The notes beneath the pieces are model-generated. The model had not been told where the DNA came from. It saw only the letters and a list, made by a program, of their open reading frames with translations, and did not search any database. Positions 35,186 through 45,012 of a stretch of DNA of 64,000 bases are shown here, in pieces. A program made the translations under genes and the position numbers. Positions within the stretch are counted from its first letter, which is position 1. Each line of letters starts with the position of its first letter. Source of the DNA: Chachezhania sediminis (GTDB taxonomy: Bacteria; Pseudomonadota; Alphaproteobacteria; Rhodobacterales; Rhodobacteraceae); NCBI RefSeq assembly GCF_009765275.1, contig NZ_VOPH01000006.1:172161-236160 (forward strand), read 5' to 3'.

Positions 35186-38100
35186 ATGTCGATCCGCCCC
35201 GAACGGAGCGCCGCGCGCGTCCCCACCGCCCTGCCGACCCGCCCCCGGATCGGCACGCTGTGCGGATCGACCTCGGTCTTGGCGATCGCACTGGCGGTTC
35301 CGGCCCTTCTGGTCGGATCCAACGCCCGGGCGCAGAACATCTACAGTTGCCCGACCCCGACGGAAATCTTCACTGGCCTCGTCTACTACGAAGGCAGCTG
35401 CACGGTGCCGGAGAGCGAAGGCTATACTGGCGCCAGGGCCGATTTCACCCTTGGCCTGCCGGCTGAATACACGGTCACCAACGGCGCATCGTTGACCGGG
35501 ACCGCGCCGAACCAGACAACGGGCCTTTACGTCTACTTCCAGGGCACGAACGGCAGCAGCGACGGAAACAGCTTCGGTCAGGCCGGCGCTGAGGTGACGG
35601 TCACCAATACCGGAAACATCCACCTGGAGGGCGGCAGCAGCGCGTCGGAAAATGGCGCGGCGGCCCTGATCGACGTGCAGTCCAAGGGCGGCACCGGCGT
35701 GAACGGCAGCCGCTATGACAACGGTGGCAACGGCGGCGGCGGCGGGCCGGTGACGGTCACCAACAGCGGCTATATCCAGATCGACGGGTCCGTCGGCGCC
35801 TCCCTGCCGGGCGAGGCGGTCTTCGGCATCCGCGCCCGCAGCCTGGGCTCGGACGGGGGCGACCAGGGCGACGCCAATGTCGGCGATCAGAACGGCGGGG
35901 CCGGGGGGGCCGGTGGCGACGTGACCGTTACCAACGAGGCCGCGATCGCCATCGGCGCGTCGAACTCGCTTTATGCCGCCAAGGGCAATGCGCTGGCGAT
36001 CACGGCGCAAAGCTATGGCGCGACGGGCGGCAACAACAATGGCGCTGGCGGGACGGGCGGCACGATCACGGTTACCAATACCGATGACATCAGCGTTTAT
36101 GTCGACGTGGAATCCGGCATGACGGGCTTCGTGTCCGGCATCAACGCGCGCAGCATCGGCGGCGACGGGATCTTGTCCCAGGACAATTCCAATAACGGTG
36201 GCGCCGGGGCCAATGCCAACACCATCACCATCACCCATACTGGCACGCTGACCATCGGCGGCGATATCGAGGCTGCGAACCTGACCGAAGCCGGCGACTA
36301 TTCCGCGGGGATCTACGCCATTTCGCAGGGCGGCGTCGGCGGCCAGGGCAATACCAAGAGCAACGGCGGCGTCGGTGGCAGCGCCTCGGTCGACAGCACG
36401 ACCACGGTGACGCTGGACGGCAGCGCGGCCGCGTCGGTGATCAACGTGTCGGGCGACACCGTGATGGGTGTCCTGGTGCGGAACCTGGGCGGGAATGGCG
36501 GTGCAGGCGACGGCGACAAGTCCGATTACGGCGGCGCGGGCGGCCATGGCAATGCCATCAAGGTCTCGATGATTGGCGATGCCTCGATCACCACGGATGG
36601 CGAGGCGGCCTATGGCGTGGTCGGGCAGTCGGTAGGCGGTATCGGCGGCGGCAATGCCGACCAGGCCGGAGCCGGTGGCACGGGCGGTGCCGTGACCTTC
36701 GACGCGGATGCCGGCACCTCGATCAAAACGACGGGCGATTTCGCCGGCGGTGTCACGCTGCACACGGTCGGTGGCGGCGGCGGCGTGGGTGCCGATTTCA
36801 CCCGCGTCCTGGCCGGGGCCCAGGGCGGGGACGGCGGCAATGGCGGCAATGCCGGTGCGGCCGAGATCACGTCGGGCGCGACGGTGATCACCAGCGGGAA
36901 ATATGCGCACGGTCTGCTTGGCCAGTCGGTGGGCGGCGGTGGCGGGGCCGGGGGCATCGGCACCTCGCTGACCGTGGCCCTGGGTGGCAATGGCGGCGAA
37001 GGCGGCGCCGGCGGCAACATCACCATCAACCATACCGGTGTCGTAAACACCTCGGGCTATGGCGCGATGGGCATCGTGGCCCAGACGCTGTCGGGCGGCG
37101 GCGGTGCGGCGGGCATGTCGGGCGGCATCCTGTCGGTCGGCGGCGATGCGGGCAGTGCCAGCAACAACAGCGGTAGCGCCAACGTGAACCTGGACGGTGA
37201 CGTGATCACCGAAGGCGATGCCGCGACCGGTGTCCTGGCGCAGTCGATCGGCGGTGGCGGGGGATCTGCCGCCGGATCGGCCGGCGTCATCGCGATCGGC
37301 GGCAGCGGCTCGGCCGGGGGCGGCGCGGGCGTGGTCGACGTCTACCAGGTCGGCGGTCTGATCCAGACGTCCGGCACCCATGCCCCCGGCATCCAGGCGC
37401 AGTCCATCGGTGGCGGTGGCGGATCCGGCGGCGATGTCATCGACGCCTCGGTCGGGCTGGGCGTGGGCGTGGGCGGCACCAGCTCCTCTGGCGGCAATGG
37501 CAACGCGGTCTGCATCGCGAACAATTACGAGAATTGCGGGGCAGGCCCGACCGACAGCAGCAACGCGCCCACGGGGACCAGCCTGCCCATCGTCGCGACC
37601 GAGGGCGACCATTCCATCGGGATCCTGGCCCAGTCCGTCGGCGGCGGCGGCGGGTCGGGCGGCAGCGCGTCCGGCGCCAGTGCGGGCGAGATCATCAACA
37701 TGCAGGTCGGGGGCAGCGCCTCCACCGGTGGCAGTTCCGGCTATGTCGACGTCTCCTATGTCGGGCTGACGGCCATGACCGCGGGCGACAATGCCCACGG
37801 GATCGTGGCGCAATCCATCGGCGGCGGCGGCGGCACCGGGGGCGACGCTTCTTCGGTCGGCGTCCTGGACATCGTGCCGCTGCAGGTCGGGGGCTCCGGC
37901 GGGTCGGGCGGCTTTGCCGCGGGCGTGATGGTGGACCTGTCGACTAGTTCGGTCACGACCACGGGCGCGCAGTCGGCCGGGATCGTGGCCCAGTCCATCG
38001 GCGGCGGCGGCGGCACAGGCGGATCGGCGTCGGGCTTCGATGCCAGTGCGGGCCTGGCCATGGACGTGGCGGTGGGCGCCAATGGCGGGTCGGGCGGCAA

Positions 38101-41100
38101 TGGCGGTTTCACCAACGGCGCGGGCGACGACAGCGTGACCGAGGTCACCCTGACCGACAGCACGGTCCTGACCGGGTTCAACACGGACCAGACCCCGAAC
38201 TATGACGCCACCACCAGCTTTGGCCTTCTGGTCCAGTCGGTCGGTGGTGGCGGCGGCATGGGCGGGTCGTCCTCGGCCCGGGCGATTGCCGTGGCGGTCC
38301 CGGATTTCGAAGGCCAGTCCTTTGCCTTCACGGCCACCGCATCGGTCGGTGGGTCCGGCGGGGCCGCGGGCGCGGGCTATGACGCCAAGGCCACGCTGAA
38401 CGGTACGTCGATGGTCGCGACCGGCGGCGACGGGTCCCACGGGATCGTCGTGCAGTCCATCGCCCACGGCGGTGGCACGGGCGGCGATGCTTCCGCTATG
38501 GGTGGAACCATCGGCGACATGGATACGGTGTCGGCCACGGTCAACGCGGCCATCGGCAACAGCGGCGGTGCCGGCGGCACGTCGCGCGATGTCACGGTGG
38601 AAATCAACGACACCGCCCGGGTGGCGACCATGGGCGATCATGCGAATGCCATCGTGGCGCAGTCGATTTCCGGCGGCGGCGGCGACGGCGGCATGGGCAG
38701 CACCAGCCACAACCAGATCGGCGGCGGCTTCAACCTGACCGCGGGCCTGGGTCTGGGCGGCACCGGCGGCAGCGGTGGGACTACCGGCGCGGTCGCCGTC
38801 TATACCGAAGGGAGCACAACGCTGACCACCACCGGATCGGGGTCGCGCGGTATCGTCGCGCAGGCCATCGGCGGCGGCGGCGGCACCGGACAGGGCGGCA
38901 CGGTCGGCCTGACGGCCAGCGATTCCACCGCAGGCGGCGGCGATGACGGCGAGGACTTGGCCGACGATCCGGATGACAGCGGTGATGATGATGACGACGG
39001 CCTGTCGGCCAAGGTCACCGTCGGCGTGGGTTCTACCCCGGGGGCCGGTTCGGTCGGCGGCAACGTGACGGTCGGGGCCGATGGCGACATCATCACCTCG
39101 GGCGACGATGCGGACGGGATCCTGGCCCAGTCCATCGGCGGGTCGGGCGGCCTGGCGGGGTCGGTCGGCAATGACGCCGGCGATCACGACAGCAGCTTCG
39201 GCGGCGATGACGAGGATACCGGATACGAGCTGACGGCGACCATCGGTGGCGCCGGGGGCCAGGGCAGCAACGGCGCCACGGTCAACCTGTCCTTCACCGG
39301 CAGCACCATCACCACGCGGGGCGACTATGCCGACGGGATCATCGGCCAGTCCATCGGCGGCGGCGGCGGGGCTGGCGGCACCTCGACCGCCGACGGCAGC
39401 GAGGCCGAGGCCTCGATCACGCTGGGTGTTGGCGGTCAGGGGGGGCAGGGCGGCAATGGCGGCGCCGTTGCCGGCTACTTCGCGACAAACACGGTCCAGA
39501 CCGGAGGCTATGCGGCCCATGGCGTGCTGCTCCAGTCGATCGGCGGCGGCGGCGGCCAGGGCGGTGACGGGTCGGAACAATCGGCCGGCCATATCACCGT
39601 CGGCGCGGCCGTGGGCGGCGCCAGCGGCGACGGCGGCAATGGCGGCACGGTCACCTTCGGGTCCGACACGCAGGGCGTTGTCGCGATGCCCATGATCCAG
39701 ACGCTGGGCAAGGATGCCTATGGCCTTCTGGCGCAGTCCATCGGCGGCGGCGGGGGCATCGGCGGGGCAGGTACGGCCGAAACCGACGATGGCGACCTGT
39801 CGCTGGAGGTCACCGTGGGTGGCAGCGGCGGCGCCTCGGGCAACGGGGGGGCGGTCGCCGTCGACACGGCCGGCACCTGGACGACCGACGGCGACCGCGC
39901 CTTTGCCATGGTGGCGCAGTCCATCGGTGGCGGGGGCGGGATCGGCGGTGCGTCCGATGCCGACAACATTTCCAGCATCACGCTGGGCGGGCGCGGCGGC
40001 AATGGCGGCAATGGCGGCCAGGTCGACGTGACGGTGGAAGAAGGCATCGTCGTGGCGACCACCGGCGCCGGAAGCCATGCCATCGTCGCGCAGTCGATCG
40101 GCGGCGGCGGCGGCATCGCGGGCGATGCCTCGGGCGTGCTTCTGGGCAGCGTCTTCGACCCGATCAGCGACGGATCCAATGGCAGTGGGGGCGAGGTCAC
40201 GGTCACGATGAACGGTGGGTCGGTCACCACGACGGGCGCCAATGCCTACGGGATCCTGGCGCAGTCCATCGGTGGCGGCGGCGGCATCGCGGGCACCGCG
40301 GACGGGGTGACCATTGGGTCCTTCGGAACGGGAACTTCGGGGTCGGGCAACGTGACCGTGACCCAGATCAGCAGGATCAGCGCGACCGGCGAAGGGTCCA
40401 TAGGGATCTTTGCCCAAAGCGACAGCGGTGGTAGCGACGGCATCGTCAAGGTCCAGGTCAATGGCCATGTGACGGGCGGCTACGGCGCCGGTGCCTACGG
40501 TGTGATGGTCGCGGGGGACAATACCTCGAACGTGCTCATGGTCGGCAGCAACGGGGAACTCGTCGGCGGGTACACCGGGGCCAATCTGGGCGCCGAGTCG
40601 AACGCCGCGTCGGCGGATGCAGGGGCGAATACGCCGGGTACTGGGGCCGTGTCCTATCGCGGCGACGGGCGGCTTCTGGTCGACAACCGTGGAACGGTCA
40701 CCGGCGACATCCGGCGCGAGGACAAGAAGACGGGCCTGGGCGTCGCGGGCGATCCGGCGATCCGGGTTCGCAACCGCGGGACGGGAACGCTGGCCGCGGC
40801 GCTGAACTACGACGCGGACATCGTCAACGAGGGCCGCGTGATCCTGGGCTTCGGCACGGGGTCCAGCACGGTGCGCGTGCGGGGCGACTATGACCAGCGT
40901 TCCGGAGGAGAAACCACGCTGGCCGCCGATTTCAACCTGGGCCGGGCCGATGCGCTGAAGATCGACGGCACCGCCACCCTGGCGGGCCGGCTGACGATCG
41001 AACCGCTGACCGCGATCAAGGGGCGGCGGATCTCGATCCTGTCGGCCGATGGCGGGATCGTGGGCGGTTTCGACAGAGTGTCCTCGTCGCTGTTTTCATT

Positions 41101-42256
41101 CGAGCACGGGGCGAGTGCCGGTGGTTACACCATCACCATGGCGGGGCAGAGCTTTGCCGATCCCGGACGCGGGCTGGACTCGCAGCAGTCCGGCGTCGCG
41201 GGTTATCTGGGCCAGCTTTACGATCTGGGCGACACGGGCATGGCGGCGGCCTTCGGGGCGCTGGATACGGCCGCGTCGAACGGGACCTATACGCAGACCC
41301 TGACGGGGCTGACCCCGGGGGCCGCGCTGGCGGGCGAAGCCGCGACCTTCCAGCTGGCGCAGGACCGTCTGGCGACGCTTCTGAACTGCACCGTCACGCG
41401 GACCGCCGTCAGCAACGGGCAGACCTGTCTTCAGATGCTGGGGTCGGGCCGCTGGATCGACCAGTCTGGCGGATCGAACGGCGCGGGTTATGACGGGCAT
41501 GCCTACACGATCGGCCTGGCGGGCGAGATCGCCAGCGAAAGCGGCTGGCGCTTCGGCGGCATGGCCGGATACGAGAACAGCAGCTATTCCGGGCAGGGCA
41601 CCTCGACCACCACGGCGAAGGGCGGCACGGCTTTCGTGGGCCTCTCGGCCTCGCGCGACTACGGGGCGATGACCTTGTCGGGCGCTGCGGTCTACAGCCA
41701 GGGCCGCTTTGACACGGCCCGCACGCCGGGCCTGACGGCGGGCACGGCGCAGGCCACGGCCAGCCATGACGTATCGAGCCTGGCCGCCCGGATCCAGGCC
41801 AGCTGGCGGCGCGACTACGGCGTGTCCTATGTGCTGCCGTCGGTGGCGCTGGACGTGATCGACACCCGGTCGGACGGCTATACCGAAACCGGCGCGGGCA
41901 ACCTGTCGCTGGACGTCGCCGGATCGGACGAGACGGCGGTGATCCTGACCCCGGCGGTGGAGCTGGGCCGGATCTTCGCGCTGAACGGGGGCCAGCAGAT
42001 GCGGCTTTACGGCCGGGCGGGCGTGAGCCTGTCGTCCATCGACCAATACACCACCACGGCCGCCTTTGTCGGCGCCAATCCGGGGGCCACGCCGTTCCTC
42101 AGCGCCATCGCGGTGCCGGAAACGGTCGGGCTGGTCTCGGCCGGGGTGCAGATCTTGGGGACCGAGGCGTTCGAGATGGACCTGCGCTATGACGGCGCCT
42201 TCGGCGACGGGCTGAAAAGCCAGCAGGCCAGCCTGAACCTGACCTTCCGGTTCTGA
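35186..42256 (+). CDS. Giant autotransporter with glycine-rich repeat passenger and C-terminal β-barrel
   Basis: The 2356-residue protein starts at ATG 35186 after GGAGGA, with an extended leader and a signal segment (SVLAIALAVPALLVGSNARA). The passenger runs to about residue 1900 and is made of about 26 repeats, each ending in a motif like GIVAQSIGGGGGTGG, separated by 45-90 residues of Thr/Val/Gly-rich β-helix sequence (for example VTVTNTGNI). Aspartate-rich inserts occur near residues 1245-1272 and 1330-1350. The last ~270 residues (from about GSGRWIDQSGG) form an autotransporter β-barrel ending in NLTFRF with terminal phenylalanine. Only four or so cysteines are visible. It is likely a surface adhesin or matrix protein. 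Close relatives are frequent in alphaproteobacteria, with unknown ligands. Confidence 0.9.
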   Translation: MSIRPERSAARVPTALPTRPRIGTLCGSTSVLAIALAVPALLVGSNARAQNIYSCPTPTEIFTGLVYYEGSCTVPESEGYTGARADFTLGLPAEYTVTNGASLTGTAPNQTTGLYVYFQGTNGSSDGNSFGQAGAEVTVTNTGNIHLEGGSSASENGAAALIDVQSKGGTGVNGSRYDNGGNGGGGGPVTVTNSGYIQIDGSVGASLPGEAVFGIRARSLGSDGGDQGDANVGDQNGGAGGAGGDVTVTNEAAIAIGASNSLYAAKGNALAITAQSYGATGGNNNGAGGTGGTITVTNTDDISVYVDVESGMTGFVSGINARSIGGDGILSQDNSNNGGAGANANTITITHTGTLTIGGDIEAANLTEAGDYSAGIYAISQGGVGGQGNTKSNGGVGGSASVDSTTTVTLDGSAAASVINVSGDTVMGVLVRNLGGNGGAGDGDKSDYGGAGGHGNAIKVSMIGDASITTDGEAAYGVVGQSVGGIGGGNADQAGAGGTGGAVTFDADAGTSIKTTGDFAGGVTLHTVGGGGGVGADFTRVLAGAQGGDGGNGGNAGAAEITSGATVITSGKYAHGLLGQSVGGGGGAGGIGTSLTVALGGNGGEGGAGGNITINHTGVVNTSGYGAMGIVAQTLSGGGGAAGMSGGILSVGGDAGSASNNSGSANVNLDGDVITEGDAATGVLAQSIGGGGGSAAGSAGVIAIGGSGSAGGGAGVVDVYQVGGLIQTSGTHAPGIQAQSIGGGGGSGGDVIDASVGLGVGVGGTSSSGGNGNAVCIANNYENCGAGPTDSSNAPTGTSLPIVATEGDHSIGILAQSVGGGGGSGGSASGASAGEIINMQVGGSASTGGSSGYVDVSYVGLTAMTAGDNAHGIVAQSIGGGGGTGGDASSVGVLDIVPLQVGGSGGSGGFAAGVMVDLSTSSVTTTGAQSAGIVAQSIGGGGGTGGSASGFDASAGLAMDVAVGANGGSGGNGGFTNGAGDDSVTEVTLTDSTVLTGFNTDQTPNYDATTSFGLLVQSVGGGGGMGGSSSARAIAVAVPDFEGQSFAFTATASVGGSGGAAGAGYDAKATLNGTSMVATGGDGSHGIVVQSIAHGGGTGGDASAMGGTIGDMDTVSATVNAAIGNSGGAGGTSRDVTVEINDTARVATMGDHANAIVAQSISGGGGDGGMGSTSHNQIGGGFNLTAGLGLGGTGGSGGTTGAVAVYTEGSTTLTTTGSGSRGIVAQAIGGGGGTGQGGTVGLTASDSTAGGGDDGEDLADDPDDSGDDDDDGLSAKVTVGVGSTPGAGSVGGNVTVGADGDIITSGDDADGILAQSIGGSGGLAGSVGNDAGDHDSSFGGDDEDTGYELTATIGGAGGQGSNGATVNLSFTGSTITTRGDYADGIIGQSIGGGGGAGGTSTADGSEAEASITLGVGGQGGQGGNGGAVAGYFATNTVQTGGYAAHGVLLQSIGGGGGQGGDGSEQSAGHITVGAAVGGASGDGGNGGTVTFGSDTQGVVAMPMIQTLGKDAYGLLAQSIGGGGGIGGAGTAETDDGDLSLEVTVGGSGGASGNGGAVAVDTAGTWTTDGDRAFAMVAQSIGGGGGIGGASDADNISSITLGGRGGNGGNGGQVDVTVEEGIVVATTGAGSHAIVAQSIGGGGGIAGDASGVLLGSVFDPISDGSNGSGGEVTVTMNGGSVTTTGANAYGILAQSIGGGGGIAGTADGVTIGSFGTGTSGSGNVTVTQISRISATGEGSIGIFAQSDSGGSDGIVKVQVNGHVTGGYGAGAYGVMVAGDNTSNVLMVGSNGELVGGYTGANLGAESNAASADAGANTPGTGAVSYRGDGRLLVDNRGTVTGDIRREDKKTGLGVAGDPAIRVRNRGTGTLAAALNYDADIVNEGRVILGFGTGSSTVRVRGDYDQRSGGETTLAADFNLGRADALKIDGTATLAGRLTIEPLTAIKGRRISILSADGGIVGGFDRVSSSLFSFEHGASAGGYTITMAGQSFADPGRGLDSQQSGVAGYLGQLYDLGDTGMAAAFGALDTAASNGTYTQTLTGLTPGAALAGEAATFQLAQDRLATLLNCTVTRTAVSNGQTCLQMLGSGRWIDQSGGSNGAGYDGHAYTIGLAGEIASESGWRFGGMAGYENSSYSGQGTSTTTAKGGTAFVGLSASRDYGAMTLSGAAVYSQGRFDTARTPGLTAGTAQATASHDVSSLAARIQASWRRDYGVSYVLPSVALDVIDTRSDGYTETGAGNLSLDVAGSDETAVILTPAVELGRIFALNGGQQMRLYGRAGVSLSSIDQYTTTAAFVGANPGATPFLSAIAVPETVGLVSAGVQILGTEAFEMDLRYDGAFGDGLKSQQASLNLTFRF
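35820..40440 (+). repeat. About 26 in-gene repeats coding G-x-x-A-Q-S-I-G-G-G-G-G
   Basis: The first five copies are degenerate (RARSLGSDGG, TAQSYGATGG, NARSIGGDG, YAISQGGVGG, LVRNLGGNGG). From about 36.6 kb, 21 closer copies follow, many with the same nucleotides (CAGTCCATCGGCGGCGGCGGCG). The last copy, FAQSDSGGSDG, is degenerate again. This gradient from degenerate ends to a uniform middle suggests expansion by unequal recombination inside the gene. It is not a CRISPR array. Confidence 0.85.
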
Positions 42257-42311
42257 TCGCGAGGCCGCGCCGGGCGGGTGTCACCCCGCCGCAGCCATTG
42301 TGGATCCGAAC

Positions 42312-42329
42312 GGCGGGGCAGACCCCGCC
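42312..42329. terminator. Terminator hairpin between autotransporter and two-component genes
   Basis: GGCGGGG (42312-42318) pairs with CCCCGCC (42323-42329) around CAGA, directly abutting the response regulator stop codon. A second, weaker hairpin, GGCGGG with CCCGCC, lies at 42273-42290. No T-run is present. The convergent arrangement suggests they limit read-through. Confidence 0.6.
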
Positions 42330-43046
42330 CTACCGGATGCTGACCGGCGCGGTGAAGGTATAGCCCACGCCATAGACCGACCGGATCGGCGCCTCGCGCC
42401 CGGTGCCGTCGCCGATCTTGCGCCTGAGGCGGCTGACCACCGCATCGAGGTGGCGGTTGTCGAACTGCACCTTGGGCCGGGCCAGCCGCGCCACCAGATC
42501 CTCGCGGCGCGAGACGTCCTCGGTCGAGGTGCAGAGCGCGTTGAGGAAGGCGAATTCCGTGGCCGTCAGCTTCAGCGCCTGCCGGTCAGGGTCGAACAGC
42601 AGCCATCCCCGGCTGTCCAGGATCCAGACCGGTTCCTCGATCGCGGCCGCCGGCATCGTGGCGGCCGGCGGGGTTTCGCCCGTCCGGCGCAGCAGGCTGC
42701 GGACGCAGGCCTCGATTTCCCGCAGGGGCGTGTCCTTGACCAGATAGACATCGGCGCCGCTGTCGAAGCCGCGGATCCGGTTTTCCGTCCCTTCCAGGCC
42801 CGTCAGCATGACGATGCCGCAGGAATGGCTGGCCCGGATCTCGGTCGCCAGGTCGAAGCCGTTGTCGTCGGGCAGGCCCACGTCCAGGATCAGCACCCGC
42901 GGCGGGGCCTCGCCCGCCATTTCCTGCCGCAGTTCGGCGGCGCTGCCCACGCCGGTCGCGTTCAGCCCGGTCAGGCACAGGAAATCTACGATGTCCATGC
43001 GCAGGCGGTCCTCGTCCTCGACGACCAGTATCGGGCTTAGGGACAT
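42330..43046 (-). CDS. OmpR-family response regulator
   Basis: The 238-residue protein has a receiver domain with the acidic pair around E10/D11, phospho-acceptor D55 (LILDVGLPDDNG), T82 and K104 (YLVKDTP, where Asp follows the Lys instead of Pro). A winged-helix DNA-binding domain covers residues ~140-235 (KLTATEFAFLNALC, RHLDAVVSRLRRKIGD, RSVYGVGYTFTAP). Its ATG overlaps the histidine kinase stop by 10 bp. It is convergent with the autotransporter gene, which is a possible but unproven target. Confidence 0.92.
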   Translation of the reverse strand: MSLSPILVVEDEDRLRMDIVDFLCLTGLNATGVGSAAELRQEMAGEAPPRVLILDVGLPDDNGFDLATEIRASHSCGIVMLTGLEGTENRIRGFDSGADVYLVKDTPLREIEACVRSLLRRTGETPPAATMPAAAIEEPVWILDSRGWLLFDPDRQALKLTATEFAFLNALCTSTEDVSRREDLVARLARPKVQFDNRHLDAVVSRLRRKIGDGTGREAPIRSVYGVGYTFTAPVSIR

Positions 43047-44494
43047 GCGGTGGCCTTTCGGTCTTCGGGCAGGGCGTCGATGGGTAGCGGCAGCCGGATT
43101 TCCGCCAGTGTCCCCCCTTCGGGCAGGGGTTCAAGGACCAGTTCGCCGTCGTGGTAGGCGACCAGCCGCCGGGCCGCGTAAAGGCCCATGCCGGTGCCGG
43201 TCCCGGGTTTGGTGTTCGACGCCCGGAAGTAGCGCCGGCCGACCAGCGCGCGGTCGGCTTCGGGAATGCCGATCCCCCGGTCCGCCACACGGATCGCAAC
43301 ATGGTCGCCCCGGGCCGCCACGGTCAGGGTCACGGGGCTGTCCTCGGGCGAGTATTTCAGGGCGTTGTCGACCAGATTGATGATGGCGGTCAGCAGCATG
43401 TCGGAATCGGCCACGATGAAACCGCGCCTTTCGCGCAGGTCGACATTCAGCCGATGGCCGCCCACGGTCATGTCGAAATGCAGCATCACGTCGGCCATCA
43501 GGTTCGACAGGGGCAGCGGTTCTGGGTGAAAGGCGCCTTCGCGGTCGCCGGCCAGAAAGCGGTCGATCAGCGACGACAGCCGGTCCAGCGCCTGACCGAT
43601 GGCCGACAGCCTTTCGCGCGCCGCCGGGTCGATTCCGTGGCCGGTCAGAACGATCATCTCGGCCGCGTTGCGGATCGTCGCCAGGGGGGTGCGGAATTCA
43701 TGGCTGACGAAACGGGTGAAATCCGACTGTTCCTCGCGCAGCAGCTTTTCCGCTTCCAGGCTGGCGCTCAGCTTGCGTTCCAGGCGCTTGCGTTCCTCGA
43801 CCTCCTGCCGCAGGGCGGCGTTGTTGGCCTGAAGGTCCGCGGACAGGCGCCAGCTGACCATCAGGATCAGGCTGGCGAAAAGCCCGGTCAGGAAGATGTT
43901 GCCCTGCATCAGGAACCAGGCGTTGCGGTCGCCCAGCGTGGCCAGCCCGTCGATCCGGAGAGGAAGCCCCAGCCCCTGCACGACCGATACGATGGCCGCG
44001 ATCATGTAGAAGCACAGGACCCCGATGGTGACCCCGCGCATCAGCCGCGGCACGCTGCCGTCGCGCAGCAGGGCCAGGCTCATCAGCGACATCATCACCA
44101 CGGTGAAGACGGCCGAGGCCAGCAAGCGCGGGTACAGGTCCCCCGGTGCGGTCGCCACCGCGGCGCCCCAGCCGGCCATGACCAGGGCCAGCAGCCCAAG
44201 CATCAGCCGGGCGCGCCGCGGTTGGCCCAGAAAGCGGGCCAGCCCGGCGGCGATCAGGACCAGGCCCAGCTTGACCAGGACGTTGTCGACGGTGATCCAC
44301 CAGATCGCGGGCTCCGCGCCGCGCAGCATCATCATGCACAGGCCCGCCGAGATGATGGCAAAGCCCCCCGCGAAGTACTTCAGCGCATCCATCCGGCGCC
44401 AGGCCAGCCAGAACAGCAGCCAGGTGATCGCCTCCAGCCCGGCGCCGGCCACGCCCAGGGCGAAGATCGTCCGCAGGTCCAGCATCTGGGTCAT
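43037..44494 (-). CDS. Membrane sensor histidine kinase with seven predicted TM segments
   Basis: The 485-residue kinase has seven hydrophobic segments in residues ~8-218, joined by very short loops, so the sensor is essentially intramembrane. A coiled-coil stretch (residues ~220-255) leads to the HisKA box with H265 (FVSHEFRTPLATI). The ATPase domain shows the N box (NLVDNALKYSP, N377), VADRGIGIPE and GTGTGMGLYAARRL. It phosphorylates the response regulator that overlaps its 3' end. The ligand is unknown; the 7TM layout resembles 7TMR-type sensors. Confidence 0.92.
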   Translation of the reverse strand: MTQMLDLRTIFALGVAGAGLEAITWLLFWLAWRRMDALKYFAGGFAIISAGLCMMMLRGAEPAIWWITVDNVLVKLGLVLIAAGLARFLGQPRRARLMLGLLALVMAGWGAAVATAPGDLYPRLLASAVFTVVMMSLMSLALLRDGSVPRLMRGVTIGVLCFYMIAAIVSVVQGLGLPLRIDGLATLGDRNAWFLMQGNIFLTGLFASLILMVSWRLSADLQANNAALRQEVEERKRLERKLSASLEAEKLLREEQSDFTRFVSHEFRTPLATIRNAAEMIVLTGHGIDPAARERLSAIGQALDRLSSLIDRFLAGDREGAFHPEPLPLSNLMADVMLHFDMTVGGHRLNVDLRERRGFIVADSDMLLTAIINLVDNALKYSPEDSPVTLTVAARGDHVAIRVADRGIGIPEADRALVGRRYFRASNTKPGTGTGMGLYAARRLVAYHDGELVLEPLPEGGTLAEIRLPLPIDALPEDRKATACP

Positions 44495-44710
44495 GGCGTC
44501 ACCGCCCGGGGCCCCGGGTCTGGCTTGCGTCTCGCCTCACGTCGGTCCCCCGTTCATGCAATGGCCTCGTTTCGTCGTCGATCATACTGTCCGGCGTGGC
44601 AGGTTCCAACGGGCATGGCGGCCTTTGCCGGGGGGCCGCACCCGATCCTGAAACCTGTCTCGCGGGTCCGGCGCCCCGGGTCGCGCGGTCTCTTGGCCAG
44701 AGGGTCTTGT

Positions 44711-44725
44711 TGGCATATATTGCCA
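44711..44725 (+). promoter_or_regulatory. Inverted repeat over the -10 of the parDE promoter
   Basis: TGGCA (44711-44715) and TGCCA (44721-44725) flank TATAT, so a -10-like TATATT (44716-44721) lies inside a palindrome. ParD-type antitoxins usually bind such sites to autorepress. The antitoxin ATG is 21 bp downstream. Confidence 0.5.
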
Positions 44726-44745
44726 TGAACCGATGGAGGCCCGCG

Positions 44746-45012
44746 ATGACCACCCGCAATGTCGTGCTGACCGGAGAGCAGGACGAGCTGTTGAAGCAGC
44801 TTGTCGCCTCTGGCCGCTACCAGAACGCCAGCGAGGCGATGCGCGCCGGCCTGCGTCTGCTGGAACAGGAAGAGGCGCGGTTCCGCGATCTGGGTGCCCG
44901 CCTGACGGCCGGGCTGGAGGAAGCCCGCGCCGGTGAACGTGCGCCGGGCAGCGGAGCCGACGCGGTGCGCGCGGCCTTTGCCGAGGCGCGGCGGCGCCAC
45001 GGCGCGGGATGA
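44746..45012 (+). CDS. parD: ParD-type antitoxin (ribbon-helix-helix)
   Basis: The 88-residue protein starts TTRNVVLTGEQDELLKQLVA and continues SGRYQNASEAMRAGLRLLEQ, the β-strand/helix pattern of the ParD/CopG ribbon-helix-helix family. The C-terminal part (residues ~48-88, rich in Ala, Arg and Glu) should wrap the toxin. ATG 44746 follows GGAGG at 44735-44739; an in-frame ATG at 44725 lacks such a site. It overlaps the toxin gene by 4 bp (ATGA), as usual for parDE. Confidence 0.9.
   Translation: MTTRNVVLTGEQDELLKQLVASGRYQNASEAMRAGLRLLEQEEARFRDLGARLTAGLEEARAGERAPGSGADAVRAAFAEARRRHGAG

Noticed and set aside
36600..40440. Regularly spaced near-identical units that could suggest a CRISPR or satellite array
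   Set aside because: The units are in phase with one long reading frame and encode the same glycine-rich peptide. Spacing varies (45-90 codons) and the spacers are coding.
34331..40468. Very long open frame (about 2045 codons) on the minus strand opposite the autotransporter and kinase genes
   Set aside because: It mirrors the repeat structure and GC-rich third positions of the plus-strand genes, encodes low-complexity Ala/Arg/Gly/Asp sequence and has no ribosome site or family motif.
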